NCBI GenBank assembly: GCA_003389215.1
Contig: QQVP01000089.1
Span: 1 to 64,000, forward strand
Source of the DNA: Planctomycetota bacterium
GTDB lineage: Bacteria > Planctomycetota > Planctomycetia > Pirellulales > UBA7805
DNA: 64,000 nucleotides
Direction of reading: 5' to 3'
Made by a program: the position numbers and the translations under genes. How positions within the stretch are numbered: the first letter of the stretch is position 1; each line of letters begins with the position of its first letter. The notes beneath the pieces are model-generated. The model made no database searches and was not told the origin of the DNA. It saw only the letters and a program-made list of their open reading frames with translations. Shown here piece after piece: positions 17,083 to 25,481 of this stretch.

Positions 17083-18720
17083 ATGACGACCAAGTACATC
17101 TTTGTCACCGGCGGCGTGGTCAGCTCGCTCGGCAAGGGGCTGACCAGTGCTTCGATCGGCATGCTGCTCGAGCATCGCGGTCTGCGGGTGCGAATGCAGA
17201 AGCTCGATCCGTATATCAACGTCGACCCCGGCACGATGAGCCCCTTCCAGCACGGCGAAGTTTACGTGCTCGACGACGGCAGCGAGACCGATCTCGACCT
17301 GGGCCACTACGAGCGGTTTACCGAGAGTCCGCTGACCCGCGACTCCAATTACACGACCGGTCAGATTTATCAGGCGGTCATCAACAAAGAGCGGCGGGGC
17401 GAATTTTTGGGCAAGACCGTCCAGGTCATCCCGCACATCACGGACGAAATCAAGAGCGTCATTCGCAAGCTGGGCGAAGACGACGTCGACGTGGTGATTA
17501 CCGAAATCGGCGGTACGGTGGGCGACATCGAGAGCCAGCCGTTTCTCGAAGCGATTCGCCAATTCTCGCTCGACGTGGGCAAGGAGAACTGTCTCTACAT
17601 TCATCTCACGCTGGTCCCGTACTTGAAGGCGGCCGGCGAGCTCAAGACCAAGCCGACCCAGCACTCGGTCGGCCAACTCCGCGAGATTGGTATTCAGCCG
17701 CATATCCTCATCTGCCGCACCGAGCGATCCCTCTCTCGCGGCGACCGGGAAAAAATCGCCCTCTTCTGCAATGTTCCGCTGGAAGCGGTCATCGAAGAGA
17801 AGGACAAAGACTTCTCGATCTACGAGGTGCCTTTCAGCCTGGTCGACAACGGGCTCGACGAGTTGATCGTCGATCAGCTGGGGCTCGACGCGGGCACGCT
17901 CGTGCTCGACGACTGGCACGAACTGATGCGTCGCCTGCGAAATCCGCAGCACGAGATCAGCATCGCCGTGGTCGGCAAGTACGCCGCGCATTGCGACGCC
18001 TACAAGTCGATTTACGAGGCCCTCGACCACGCGGGCATTGCCAACGAGGCCCAGGTTCGCATCCAGCCGATTCAGAGCGAGGACATCGAGCGGGAAGGGC
18101 CGCAGCGCCTGCTGTCCGGCTACGACGGCGTGCTGGTGCCGGGCGGCTTTGGCGAACGCGGCATCGAGGGCAAGGTTCAGGCCATCGAGTACGCCCGTTC
18201 GAAGGGAATTCCGTTTCTCGGTATTTGCCTGGGAATGCAGTGCGCGGTGATCGAGTTTGCCCGCCATGTCGTCGGCTTGGCCGGCGCCCACTCCAGCGAA
18301 TTTGACAAAGACACGCCGCACCCGGTGATTTGCCTGTTGGACGAGCAGAAGTCGATCACGGACAAGGGAGGCACGATGCGGCTTGGCGCGCAGCCCTGCC
18401 GGTTGGCGATCGACAGCAAAGCGTATGAGGGGTACGGCGCCGAAGATATCTCGGAACGCCATCGTCACCGCTACGAGTTCAACAATGTTTACCGCACGCA
18501 GTTCGAAGCCCACGGCATGAAGTTCGTCGGCACCAGCCCCGACGGGATGCTGGTCGAGATCGTCGAACTGGCCGAACATCCCTGGTTCGTGGCGGTGCAG
18601 TTTCACCCGGAATTCAAGTCGAAGCCGACGTTGGCCCAGCCACTGTTTGCCGGCTTTATCGAGGCAGCGGTGCAGCGACGCTCGACCGCGGCCGACGTCG
18701 CGGTGCCGAGCGATGAGTAA
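17083..18720 (+). CDS. pyrG: CTP synthase
   Basis: A 545-residue enzyme that aminates UTP to CTP using glutamine and ATP. The synthetase domain starts with [16 protein letters not shown] (residues 4-19) and contains the [20 protein letters not shown] and [13 protein letters not shown] blocks. The C-terminal class I glutamine amidotransferase has its nucleophile C382 in LGICLGMQ and the partners H508 and E510 in FHPEFKS. The start at 17083 gives the family's standard N-terminus; AGGAA lies upstream. The DUF1844 gene follows 72 bp later. Confidence 0.97.
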   Translation: MTTKYIFVTGGVVSSLGKGLTSASIGMLLEHRGLRVRMQKLDPYINVDPGTMSPFQHGEVYVLDDGSETDLDLGHYERFTESPLTRDSNYTTGQIYQAVINKERRGEFLGKTVQVIPHITDEIKSVIRKLGEDDVDVVITEIGGTVGDIESQPFLEAIRQFSLDVGKENCLYIHLTLVPYLKAAGELKTKPTQHSVGQLREIGIQPHILICRTERSLSRGDREKIALFCNVPLEAVIEEKDKDFSIYEVPFSLVDNGLDELIVDQLGLDAGTLVLDDWHELMRRLRNPQHEISIAVVGKYAAHCDAYKSIYEALDHAGIANEAQVRIQPIQSEDIEREGPQRLLSGYDGVLVPGGFGERGIEGKVQAIEYARSKGIPFLGICLGMQCAVIEFARHVVGLAGAHSSEFDKDTPHPVICLLDEQKSITDKGGTMRLGAQPCRLAIDSKAYEGYGAEDISERHRHRYEFNNVYRTQFEAHGMKFVGTSPDGMLVEIVELAEHPWFVAVQFHPEFKSKPTLAQPLFAGFIEAAVQRRSTAADVAVPSDE

Positions 18721-18792
18721 CGATTGCGAACGATGACTGGCGATGGCGAGGCGACTTGCCGCCGCGTCTGCCCTTAACCACGAAAGGTAACC

Positions 18793-19212
18793 ATGCCTGG
18801 CTCGCCCGAAGAAAAGAAACTGATCATCGACGAAGACTGGAAGTCGCAGGTCGAAGCGGAGAAGGAGGCTGCCGAAACCGCCCGCAGCGAAGAACCGGAC
18901 GCCGACGCGGGAGCCGGAGCAGGCGCGCTGCCGCCGGCCGACTTTCGCACGCTGGTGAGCATGCTCGCCACGCAGGCCATGATGTCGATGGGCGCGGTAC
19001 CGCATCCGCTCACCGGTCGGCCCGAGGTGCATCCGGAACAGGCCCGTCACTTCATCGATCTGTTGGGCGTCTTGCAGGAGAAGACGAAGGGCAACCTGTC
19101 GGACGAAGAAGACACGATGATGGACGGCCTCATGAGCGAACTACGGATGGCCTTTGTGGCCGGGGGCTCGGGGCCGATGGCGCCGCCGACGGAGGAGCCC
19201 GACGCGAGTTAG
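18793..19212 (+). CDS. DUF1844 protein
   Basis: A 139-residue cytoplasmic protein. An acidic, low-complexity N-terminal half (to about residue 45) leads into the DUF1844 core: PADFRTLVSMLATQAMMSMG, then HPEQARHFIDLLGVLQEKTKGNLS and a helical end DEEDTMMDGLMSELRMAF. The family is widespread in planctomycetes and deltaproteobacteria and has no known biochemical role. It follows pyrG closely and is probably in its transcript. Confidence 0.82.
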   Translation: MPGSPEEKKLIIDEDWKSQVEAEKEAAETARSEEPDADAGAGAGALPPADFRTLVSMLATQAMMSMGAVPHPLTGRPEVHPEQARHFIDLLGVLQEKTKGNLSDEEDTMMDGLMSELRMAFVAGGSGPMAPPTEEPDAS

Positions 19213-19523
19213 GCGCTCGCCTGGCTTGAGCAGAGGCGATGTGGTGAAGTCGACATTGGCGTGTCGAAGTTGCCGCGGGGAGCGCGAATTGTGAGCGCGG
19301 CCGAGAAGAACGGGGCGGCAAGAAAACGACATGCCCGGCCGAAGAGTGACAGTTTGACATCCTTGCCAATTTCCCCGGTCCTTGGTGACTTGCAATTCCT
19401 CCCGGGTAGCACGAGCAAGGTTGGTAACTGAATCGTTTCTCCAACCGGGCATGTACGTTTTCGCAACCGAAGTTGAGAGTTTGGGGCGCGCGGCCGAGGC
19501 CGCGCAGGTGTTTCATGGGGCGA
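19213..19523. other. Convergent intergenic region
   Basis: The region lies between the DUF1844 stop and the mraZ stop. Its base composition is slightly more A/T-rich than the flanks. I see no terminator with a T run, no repeat and no ORF with a ribosome binding site. Confidence 0.35.
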
Positions 19524-20009
19524 TCAACTCGCGAGTTCTTCGAACAACCGTTTGAAGCGCGGAATGCGCTTGTTGAGGTACTCGAGCCAGGCGTCGGGGC
19601 GCCAAAGCTCCACACAGACCGCCGCGCCGATGACGAGCAGGTCTCCGCCCGGCTCGACCGCCAGAAATTCGCGAAAGCCCTCGGGGATCAGCAGCCGCCC
19701 GCGACCGGCAATCTTCACTTCGCGTTGTCGCGTGGAGAGCAGGCGTCCGAACAGCTGAACCTGATCGAGCCGGCCTTCGAGCTTGCCAGCCCGAATCTTG
19801 CTGCGTACCAGGTCGACCCCGGCGTCCAGCTTTTCCTGCCACTGTTCGGCACTCCACAGGCTCAAACATCCGGGTCGTTCCTTCGCCAGAATGCACGTCT
19901 CTCCGTCCGCCAACAGCGGCTCGGCCAATTCCGTAGGGACCGAGACTCGGTACCGCTCGTCGAGCGACCGCGGAAACTCGCCAACGATCAATTCGAGTTG
20001 TTTGGCCAT
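19524..20009 (-). CDS. mraZ: MraZ-like transcriptional regulator
   Basis: A 161-residue protein with two SpoVT/AbrB-like halves. The first has the MraZ signature GEFPRSLDERYRVSVP (about residues 10-25), and the second has VKIAGRGRLLIPEGFREFLAVE (about 97-118). In other bacteria MraZ is the first gene of the division and cell wall cluster and represses it. Here no rsmH, ftsL or ftsI follows; uvrC lies upstream on the same strand and DUF1844 is convergent. Two TGGG...CCCA boxes sit upstream (20078-20133), which fits self-regulation. There is no strong ribosome binding site before the ATG at 20009. Confidence 0.85.
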   Translation of the reverse strand: MAKQLELIVGEFPRSLDERYRVSVPTELAEPLLADGETCILAKERPGCLSLWSAEQWQEKLDAGVDLVRSKIRAGKLEGRLDQVQLFGRLLSTRQREVKIAGRGRLLIPEGFREFLAVEPGGDLLVIGAAVCVELWRPDAWLEYLNKRIPRFKRLFEELAS

Positions 20010-20041
20010 GGGCGAGTTGGCGAGCGAACCGCTAACGTCCG

Positions 20042-20069
20042 GTTATGCCAGATTCAAAATCGATTGCAA
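20042..20069 (-). promoter_or_regulatory. Candidate mraZ promoter
   Basis: Read on the minus strand: TTGCAA (20069-20064), 16-base spacer, CATAAC (20047-20042). Each hexamer matches four of six consensus bases. The start codon is 32 bases further on. Confidence 0.35.
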
Positions 20070-20077
20070 GGACTAAA

Positions 20078-20133
20078 TGGGCGGAAAACCCAAAAAAATT
20101 GCATCTAAAGACATTGATTGGGCGAAAAACCCA
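20078..20133 (-). promoter_or_regulatory. Paired TGGG...CCCA boxes upstream of mraZ
   Basis: TGGGCGGAAAACCCA (20078-20092) and TGGGCGAAAAACCCA (20119-20133) differ at one base and start 41 bp apart, about four helical turns. Each has TGGG facing CCCA. MraZ proteins of E. coli bind repeated TGGGN motifs upstream of mraZ, so these are good candidates for an autoregulatory operator, here arranged as inverted pairs. The nearer box ends eight bases from the proposed -35. Confidence 0.6.
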
Positions 20134-20301
20134 CGAATGTTGAGTTTAGCTGCTCGCGGATCGCGACGCAATTGGCCCCCAACGGCCCGCTCGGCTTGCT
20201 CTGGGCGCAGACCGCCGCTGAGTACCTGCCTCGGGGGAATCTCGCGTCGAGGTTCGCGTCGTCACGCCGGCAGCCACGGCCTCAAGAAACGCCGCGTCGG
20301 C

Positions 20302-21768
20302 CTATTCGCCCAGCGTCGATTTCCGACGCAAGATGTGGTGATAGTGCTGGGCGAAGCGGTGGGCCTCGTCGCGCACATACTGCAGCAGTCGCAGGGCAAA
20401 CGCGTGTCGCGAAACGCGGAGCGGCTCGCTGCGGCCCGGCACAAAGATCTCCTCTTCGCGCTTGGCCAGCGAGATGGTCACAGGCGGCGTGATTTCGAGC
20501 TCGGCGAAGGCCCCCAGGGCGGCGCTGAGCTGTCCCTTGCCCCCGTCGATCAGCAGGATGTCGGGAAACGTCTGTCCCTCTTCATCGAGACGGCGAAAGC
20601 GACGCAGCACGACCTCATGGATACTGCGAAAATCGTCGACCCCGGCCACCTCGCGGATCTTGAAGCGGCGATAGCCCGGCTTGAAGGGCAGGCCGTCGAT
20701 GAACTGGACCAGGCTGGCGACCGTCTCTCCGCCGCCCAAGTGCGCGATGTCGACACCTTCGATCGTCCGCGGGGTCGAATCCAGCTTGAGGATCGACTTC
20801 AGCCCCGCCAGTCCCTTCTTCGGATCGACGAAAAACACCTCGGGCTGCACGTGGGTATCGATTTCGCCCCGCTCGTCGAGCGTTTCGAGCATGTGGATTT
20901 CGTCGCGCAGTTGGGCCGCCTTTTCGAAGGCCCGGTCGGCGGCGGCCTCTTCCATCTCCTTCCGCAGCTGCTTGAGCAGCTTCGACTTCTTGCCGTCGAG
21001 GAACATCCGCAGGCGCTGAATGTCCTTGCGATACTCCTCCTTCGAAATCCGCAGATTGCACGGCGCCGTGCATTGGTCGATCGACGCGAGCAGGCAAGGG
21101 CGAAACCACTTCCAACGCTCGTCGTCCTCCTCGATGTCGAGCGTGCAGGTGCGAAACTTGAAGATCCGCTGCAGCACCTGCATCGCGCCCCGCAGGCTGC
21201 CCGCGCTGGCGAACGGACCATAGAGCTTCGTCCCCCGCGACTTGGGCTCGCGAGTTACCTCGACACGGGGAAAGTCCTCGCGCGTGGTGATCTCCAGATA
21301 GGGAAAGCTCTTGTCGTCCTTCAACTCCTTGTTGTGCGTGGGCTGGATGTCTTTGATCAGCCGCGACTCCATCAGCAGCGCGTCGACTTCGCTCTCGGCT
21401 TCGAGAAAGTCCGCCTCGGCGACGTCGCCGATCCAATCGCGCGTCCGTCGTTCCTCGGCTGCCGCCTTGAGAAAGTAGCTGCTGGCCCGGGCCCGCAGGT
21501 TCTTCGCCTTGCCGACATAGATGACGCGCCCGGCGGTGTCCTTGAAGAGATAGACGCCCGGCGTCTGCGGGAAATTCCTGACCGCCTCGGCCGCCGATGC
21601 CGAGGGTCGGCCCGATCGGGCGTCATCCGCGGCCTCTGGGCCGTTGGCTGCCCGGGAACCTTCCGCCGACTTGGCGTCCGCATCCGGCGTGGACGTGTGC
21701 TCGGCGTCAGCGGCTTCTTTACGAGACGGATTCAAGGTAGGCGACCCGGAGACGTGGTGGTCAGGCAA
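20302..21768 (-). CDS. uvrC: UvrC-like excinuclease subunit lacking the HhH end
   Basis: A 488-residue nucleotide excision repair nuclease subunit. After about 65 residues of Ala/Glu-rich leader come the GIY-YIG domain (GVYLF at 71-75, IYVGKAKNLRARA at 83-95, catalytic-type Glu in LLMESRLIK), the UVR motif that contacts UvrB (near 270-300), and the RNase H-like domain with its Asp-Asp-His set in IEGVDIAH, LLIDGGKGQL and RDEAHRFA. The protein ends at about HILRRKSTLGE, where usual UvrC proteins of about 600 residues continue into tandem helix-hairpin-helix motifs. No HhH sequence is visible after the stop in any frame. Both nuclease sites look intact, so the 3' and 5' incisions may still be made. 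Confidence 0.9.
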   Translation of the reverse strand: MPDHHVSGSPTLNPSRKEAADAEHTSTPDADAKSAEGSRAANGPEAADDARSGRPSASAAEAVRNFPQTPGVYLFKDTAGRVIYVGKAKNLRARASSYFLKAAAEERRTRDWIGDVAEADFLEAESEVDALLMESRLIKDIQPTHNKELKDDKSFPYLEITTREDFPRVEVTREPKSRGTKLYGPFASAGSLRGAMQVLQRIFKFRTCTLDIEEDDERWKWFRPCLLASIDQCTAPCNLRISKEEYRKDIQRLRMFLDGKKSKLLKQLRKEMEEAAADRAFEKAAQLRDEIHMLETLDERGEIDTHVQPEVFFVDPKKGLAGLKSILKLDSTPRTIEGVDIAHLGGGETVASLVQFIDGLPFKPGYRRFKIREVAGVDDFRSIHEVVLRRFRRLDEEGQTFPDILLIDGGKGQLSAALGAFAELEITPPVTISLAKREEEIFVPGRSEPLRVSRHAFALRLLQYVRDEAHRFAQHYHHILRRKSTLGE

Positions 21769-21814
21769 CCCAGAATTCTAGGGCGGCCGCCCGCCCAATC
21801 CCAGTCGGAAGCGC

Positions 21815-22213
21815 CGCTACGTGACGGAGATTGCAGGCCGCTCCGCGACGATGACCCCGGGCCGCTCCGCGACGATGACTCCGGGCCGCTCCGCGACGAT
21901 GACCCCGGGCCGCTCCGCGACGATGACTCCGGGCCGCTCCGCGACAATGACTCCGGGCCGCTCCGCGACAATGACTCCGGGCCGCTCCGCGACAATGACT
22001 CCGGGCCGCTCCGCGACAATGACTCCGGGTCGCTACGCGACAATGACTCCGGGTCGCTACGCGACAGCGATCACAGGCCGCTCCGCGACGATGACTCCGG
22101 GCCGCTCCGCGACAATGACTCCGGGCCGCTCCGCGACAATGACTCCGGGCCGCTCCGCGACGATGACTCCAGGCCGCTCCGCGACGATGACTCCGGGTCG
22201 CTACGCGACGATG
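21815..22213. repeat. 24-bp minisatellite between dedA and uvrC
   Basis: Fifteen complete 24-bp units run from 21839 to 22198, flanked by one degenerate unit (21815-21838) and one partial unit (22199-22213). The consensus begins CGCTCCGCGACGATGACTCC. Variants are mostly C/A at position 5 and C/T or G/A elsewhere. All frames are open through the array because the unit is a multiple of three and lacks stops. It fills the 432-bp space between uvrC and dedA and contains the last codons of dedA. There are no spacers, so it is not a CRISPR array. Confidence 0.95.
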
Positions 22214-22905
22214 CGGGCCGAATGGGTTTCGCTCGGTGCCTCGTCCGTCAACAGAGCATCCGCGGCGTCGGCGTCTGTGGTATCGTCCCCGTTTTCTTGG
22301 TCGGCCGGCGGAGCGGGCGGACAGCGTCGAAAGTACCAAATGCCTGCGATAATCGCGGCCAACACGACGGCCCCCGTCACGACGTATTGCGAGCTGCGGA
22401 AGAAGCTGCCGATCGTCTCGCCGAAGCGATAGCTGAGCCAGAAAACCGTGCTCACGACGATGGTCGCCGAAACGAAGTCGACCGCCAAGAAGCGTCGCCA
22501 CGGCACCCGCAGCACGCCCGCTGCCAGGTAGATGGGAGCTCGCACGCCGACCATGAAACGGGCGGCGAAGAAGATCCGCAGACCGTGCTTCTTGATCAGT
22601 TGCTCCATCTGCTGTTCGCGATCCTCGTGGACGAACTTGGCGAGATGAGGATGCCGTTTGAAGAAATCGTGCCCCAGATAGCGACCAATCGAATAAACGA
22701 CCGCATCACCGAGCAGGGCTCCCAGCAGGCAGACGCCGAACGCCCACACGGGATCGAGGGTTCCGTGCGCGCTGAGCACGCCGGCCGCCACGATGGGAAT
22801 CTCCTCGGGAATCGGCAATCCGGCACCGGTCAGAACCAGCACCAGCAAGATACCGAAGTACCCGTAGAGCGGGGCGGAGAGCGCAAGAGCTTCGATCGAT
22901 TCCAT
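22201..22905 (-). CDS. DedA-family membrane protein
   Basis: A 234-residue inner-membrane protein of the DedA/VTT superfamily, linked in other bacteria to lipid-carrier flipping, membrane potential and envelope homeostasis. The amphipathic re-entrant signature is visible as GAGLPIPEEIPIVAAG (about 27-42), GDAVVYSIGRYLG (66-78) and ARFMVGVRAPIYLAAG, the position of the functional arginine. Two C-terminal helices follow, then a polar tail from about residue 195. The tail ends inside the minisatellite: the TAG stop is formed by an A variant of the repeat unit. An A/T-rich box TATAAA on the minus strand at 22972-22967 may be its -10. Confidence 0.9.
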   Translation of the reverse strand: MESIEALALSAPLYGYFGILLVLVLTGAGLPIPEEIPIVAAGVLSAHGTLDPVWAFGVCLLGALLGDAVVYSIGRYLGHDFFKRHPHLAKFVHEDREQQMEQLIKKHGLRIFFAARFMVGVRAPIYLAAGVLRVPWRRFLAVDFVSATIVVSTVFWLSYRFGETIGSFFRSSQYVVTGAVVLAAIIAGIWYFRRCPPAPPADQENGDDTTDADAADALLTDEAPSETHSARIVA

Positions 22906-23232
22906 CGTGAATTTGCAGGCGGGAGAGTCGGACTTTCACGACTCCTGCGGAGGCGAGTCGCTACATTTTATATGCTTCGACCGTACAATTCACCACAGCA
23001 CTGCCGAAATCGACATTCCGCAGCAGAAAGCCCGGCTTTGGCTAAAGCCGTAGCAATGATGTCGATTAGCTTGGATTCGTGCGGCCCGCGCCAATATTGC
23101 CGCGTCGTCGCGGAGCGGCGTGATTCGACCGACTCGATCAAGATTCCGGGGGATGCCAGCAAGACAGCGAGGCGGCCGGCGACGACGGCCGTATCCCCGG
23201 CAGATCGCGGCGTACGTCGCGGCCGAAGTCCG
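22906..23232. other. Intergenic region upstream of dedA
   Basis: The region contains TATAAA (22972-22967, minus strand) and, 17 bases before it, TGGTGA as a weak -35. A perfect hairpin CGGCTTT-GGCT-AAAGCCG lies at 23033-23050. It may end the apbE transcript. No gene is supported. Confidence 0.4.
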
Positions 23233-24336
23233 CTACGAATCCAACAGTGCCCACCGCTGCGGGTCGATGTTCAGCGGCTCGATGCGGATCGTTCCTTCGC
23301 GTTCGCCGGACACGATCAGCACGGCTTGGACGTCGGGCCGGCGGTCGCAGAATTCCTTCGCTTTTTCGGGGCCGAGCACGAACAGGGCGGTCGACAGGGC
23401 GTCGGCCTCGGCCGCCGAGTCGCAGACGACCGTCGCCGACAGCACGCCCTCGGCGGGCCAGCCGGTGCGGGGGTCGAGGATATGGCCCAGGCGGCGACCT
23501 TGATGGCGGATGAACTGCGTCCCGGATCCGCTCGTCGAGAGAGCCTGGTCGATCAGCGCGATTTCCGCGATTCGCTGTTTCGGGTTGAGCGGATGTACCA
23601 GGCCGACCGACCAGCCGTGGGGATGTTCGAGGTGGCGACCGCGGGCCAGGACGCTACTCTTGCCGCCATGCAGCAAATAGTCGTCGACCCCGCCGGCCGC
23701 CAGGCACTCGGCCGCCTCGTCCAGCGCGTAGCCTTTGCCGATGCCGCCGAGGTTGATCTCTACCTGCGGGTCAAGGAATCGTACGCTCGGCCCGTTGGCG
23801 TCGAGTTCGACGAGGTGGCTGCCGATGTGTTCGCGCGCGGTGGCGATCTCCTTCGCCTCGGGCACCCGACCCTCGCGTCGCGCGAAGCCCCAGATCTTCG
23901 AGAGCGGTCCCGACGTGATGTCGAAGGCGGCGTCGGTTTGGTGGAACAGATCGACACACCGCTCGATCAACTCGTAGAGATTGTCCGCGATCGAAACCGA
24001 TTCCCGGCCGGCCTGGCGATTCAGGCGGCTCAATTCGCTCTCCTCGCGGTAGACCGTCAATTGGGCCTCGATCGCTTCGACGACATCGAGCGCCTCGATC
24101 GCGGCCACTTCCGCGTCTGCGAACTGGCCCGCGTTGAAATAGACCTGAAACTCGCAGGCCATCGCGCGTCGCCCCACCTTGGTCAGATAGGGACGGGCCG
24201 TCGGGTCGACGGTCGTCGCGGGCTCCTCGCCGGGGGGGCGCCTCACCGGCGCGGCGGCGTCCGATTTCTCGGCGGTCTTTTTGGCGGTGCCGCCGCGCAG
24301 GAAGTCGCGACGCGATTGAGGATTCGCAGGGCTCAT
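23233..24336 (-). CDS. apbE: FAD:protein FMN transferase (ApbE)
   Basis: A 367-residue ApbE-family protein. It carries the conserved segments MACEFQVYF, DITSGPLSKIWGFARREGR, EINLGGIGKGYALDEA (the flavin-site GGIGKGYA), GGKSSVLARG and HILDPRTGWPAEG with the metal-binding Asp. Enzymes of this family attach FMN to Thr residues of Na+-pumping NADH dehydrogenase, Rnf and related flavoproteins. The N-terminus has SRRDFL, like a Tat motif, but no hydrophobic stretch follows and the next 40 residues are polar. Cytoplasmic location or an atypical export signal are both open. It is divergent from the cytochrome c'-like gene with 29 bp between. Confidence 0.92.
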   Translation of the reverse strand: MSPANPQSRRDFLRGGTAKKTAEKSDAAAPVRRPPGEEPATTVDPTARPYLTKVGRRAMACEFQVYFNAGQFADAEVAAIEALDVVEAIEAQLTVYREESELSRLNRQAGRESVSIADNLYELIERCVDLFHQTDAAFDITSGPLSKIWGFARREGRVPEAKEIATAREHIGSHLVELDANGPSVRFLDPQVEINLGGIGKGYALDEAAECLAAGGVDDYLLHGGKSSVLARGRHLEHPHGWSVGLVHPLNPKQRIAEIALIDQALSTSGSGTQFIRHQGRRLGHILDPRTGWPAEGVLSATVVCDSAAEADALSTALFVLGPEKAKEFCDRRPDVQAVLIVSGEREGTIRIEPLNIDPQRWALLDS

Positions 24337-24365
24337 ACGACTATTCTATCGGGGAAGCGAAAGTG

Positions 24366-25412
24366 ATGTTGGTTGCTCCTTGCCGGGCGAACTCGGATAA
24401 TGAACGTCGAGATTCGCCGTCACTCCCGTCACCGCGTGCCGAGTCGATCGTGTTTCGCCCAAGAATTCCTGTCTGTCGTTGGTTGCTCGCGTTGGTCTTC
24501 CTGGGCGTTTCGGTCGCACTGGCGCAGAGAATCCCGCTGCCCAAGCGAAGCCGGCCGCCGGCGAAGTTCGATCAAGAGACCAGCGACCTCTTCGCCGGCG
24601 ACGCGCGTGAACGGCTCCGCGGCGAGCGCCCGACGCCCGAGTCGCTCACGGCCGCCACGTCATCCGACCCGGCGCCGGGAGGGGACTCGCAGACTACCCC
24701 GGCCGCGGCCACGTTTGCCTGGTCGGGCATCATCTCGGCCGAAACCTTGACCGACGAGATCAAGGCCCATTCGAGCGACATCTCGCACGCGGTGCGGAAC
24801 GTGCGGGCATTCCGCTCGGGCGGGAATCTCGAAACGCGGCTGCGGTTCAGTGTCATCGCCGCCATGTTCGGCATCCTTGCCGAGTACGACGGCGATCCGC
24901 GCTGGAAGGAGCAGGCACCCGCGGCCCGGGATGCGTTTGCCTCGGCGGGACGCAATTCGAAGGCGGCCGACGACAACACTTTCAAGGAAGCGCGGCAGCG
25001 GAGCGAGGATCTCGAGGCGCTCATCCGCGGTGGGTCGGTCGAGTTGCCCGCGCCCGAAGAGAAACAGGCGATCGAGTGGGACCGCGTGGCGCAGCGACCG
25101 CCGCTGATGCAGCGTTTGGAGAAGGCCCTCGACGGTCGTTTGCGTCCTTGGTCGGCCGATCAGCGGGAGTTCGAGCGGAATCGGCCCGCATCGGTCCACG
25201 AAGCGGAGATCATCGCGGCGCTGGCGGAGATCATCCAGCGGGAGTACTACGAGTATGTCGACGACGACGACTATCTCGAACTTTGCAGACAGCTAAATCG
25301 GCACGCGCTGGCGGCCCGCACGGCGGCGCGGGAAGGAGACCTCAGCACGCTGCAGATGGCGGTGGGAGAGATGGCCAAGACGTGCAGCGGCTGCCACGAA
25401 GACTATCGCTAG
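24366..25412 (+). CDS. Membrane-anchored cytochrome c'-like protein
   Basis: A 348-residue protein. A polar leader precedes a hydrophobic segment (about residues 38-55, WLLALVFLGVSVALAQ) that can act as signal or anchor; GTG at 24450 would give a more compact signal peptide. The body is helical and charged. The single haem motif CSGCH is five residues from the C-terminus, preceded by a helix with VGEMAKTC, the layout of cytochrome c' and cytochrome b562-type four-helix bundles. Haem binding and a periplasmic place are therefore likely; a redox or gas-binding role is inference. It is divergent from apbE and followed by a convergent lipoprotein gene. I see no other cytochrome here. Confidence 0.7.
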   Translation: MLVAPCRANSDNERRDSPSLPSPRAESIVFRPRIPVCRWLLALVFLGVSVALAQRIPLPKRSRPPAKFDQETSDLFAGDARERLRGERPTPESLTAATSSDPAPGGDSQTTPAAATFAWSGIISAETLTDEIKAHSSDISHAVRNVRAFRSGGNLETRLRFSVIAAMFGILAEYDGDPRWKEQAPAARDAFASAGRNSKAADDNTFKEARQRSEDLEALIRGGSVELPAPEEKQAIEWDRVAQRPPLMQRLEKALDGRLRPWSADQREFERNRPASVHEAEIIAALAEIIQREYYEYVDDDDYLELCRQLNRHALAARTAAREGDLSTLQMAVGEMAKTCSGCHEDYR

Positions 25413-25481
25413 AGCGCGGAGCTCGGCGCGACGAAGGCTCGGTGCCTTGCCGGCGGCGGCCGACATGGCGTTCGCGACGAA

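Noticed and set aside
21815..22213. CRISPR array
   Set aside because: Units are contiguous 24-bp repeats without spacers and no cas gene is present.
20077..24366. A plus-strand open frame of over 1400 codons
   Set aside because: It is antisense to uvrC, dedA and apbE, whose products have clear family motifs on the minus strand, and it includes the minisatellite. GC-rich codon bias leaves the opposite strand open.
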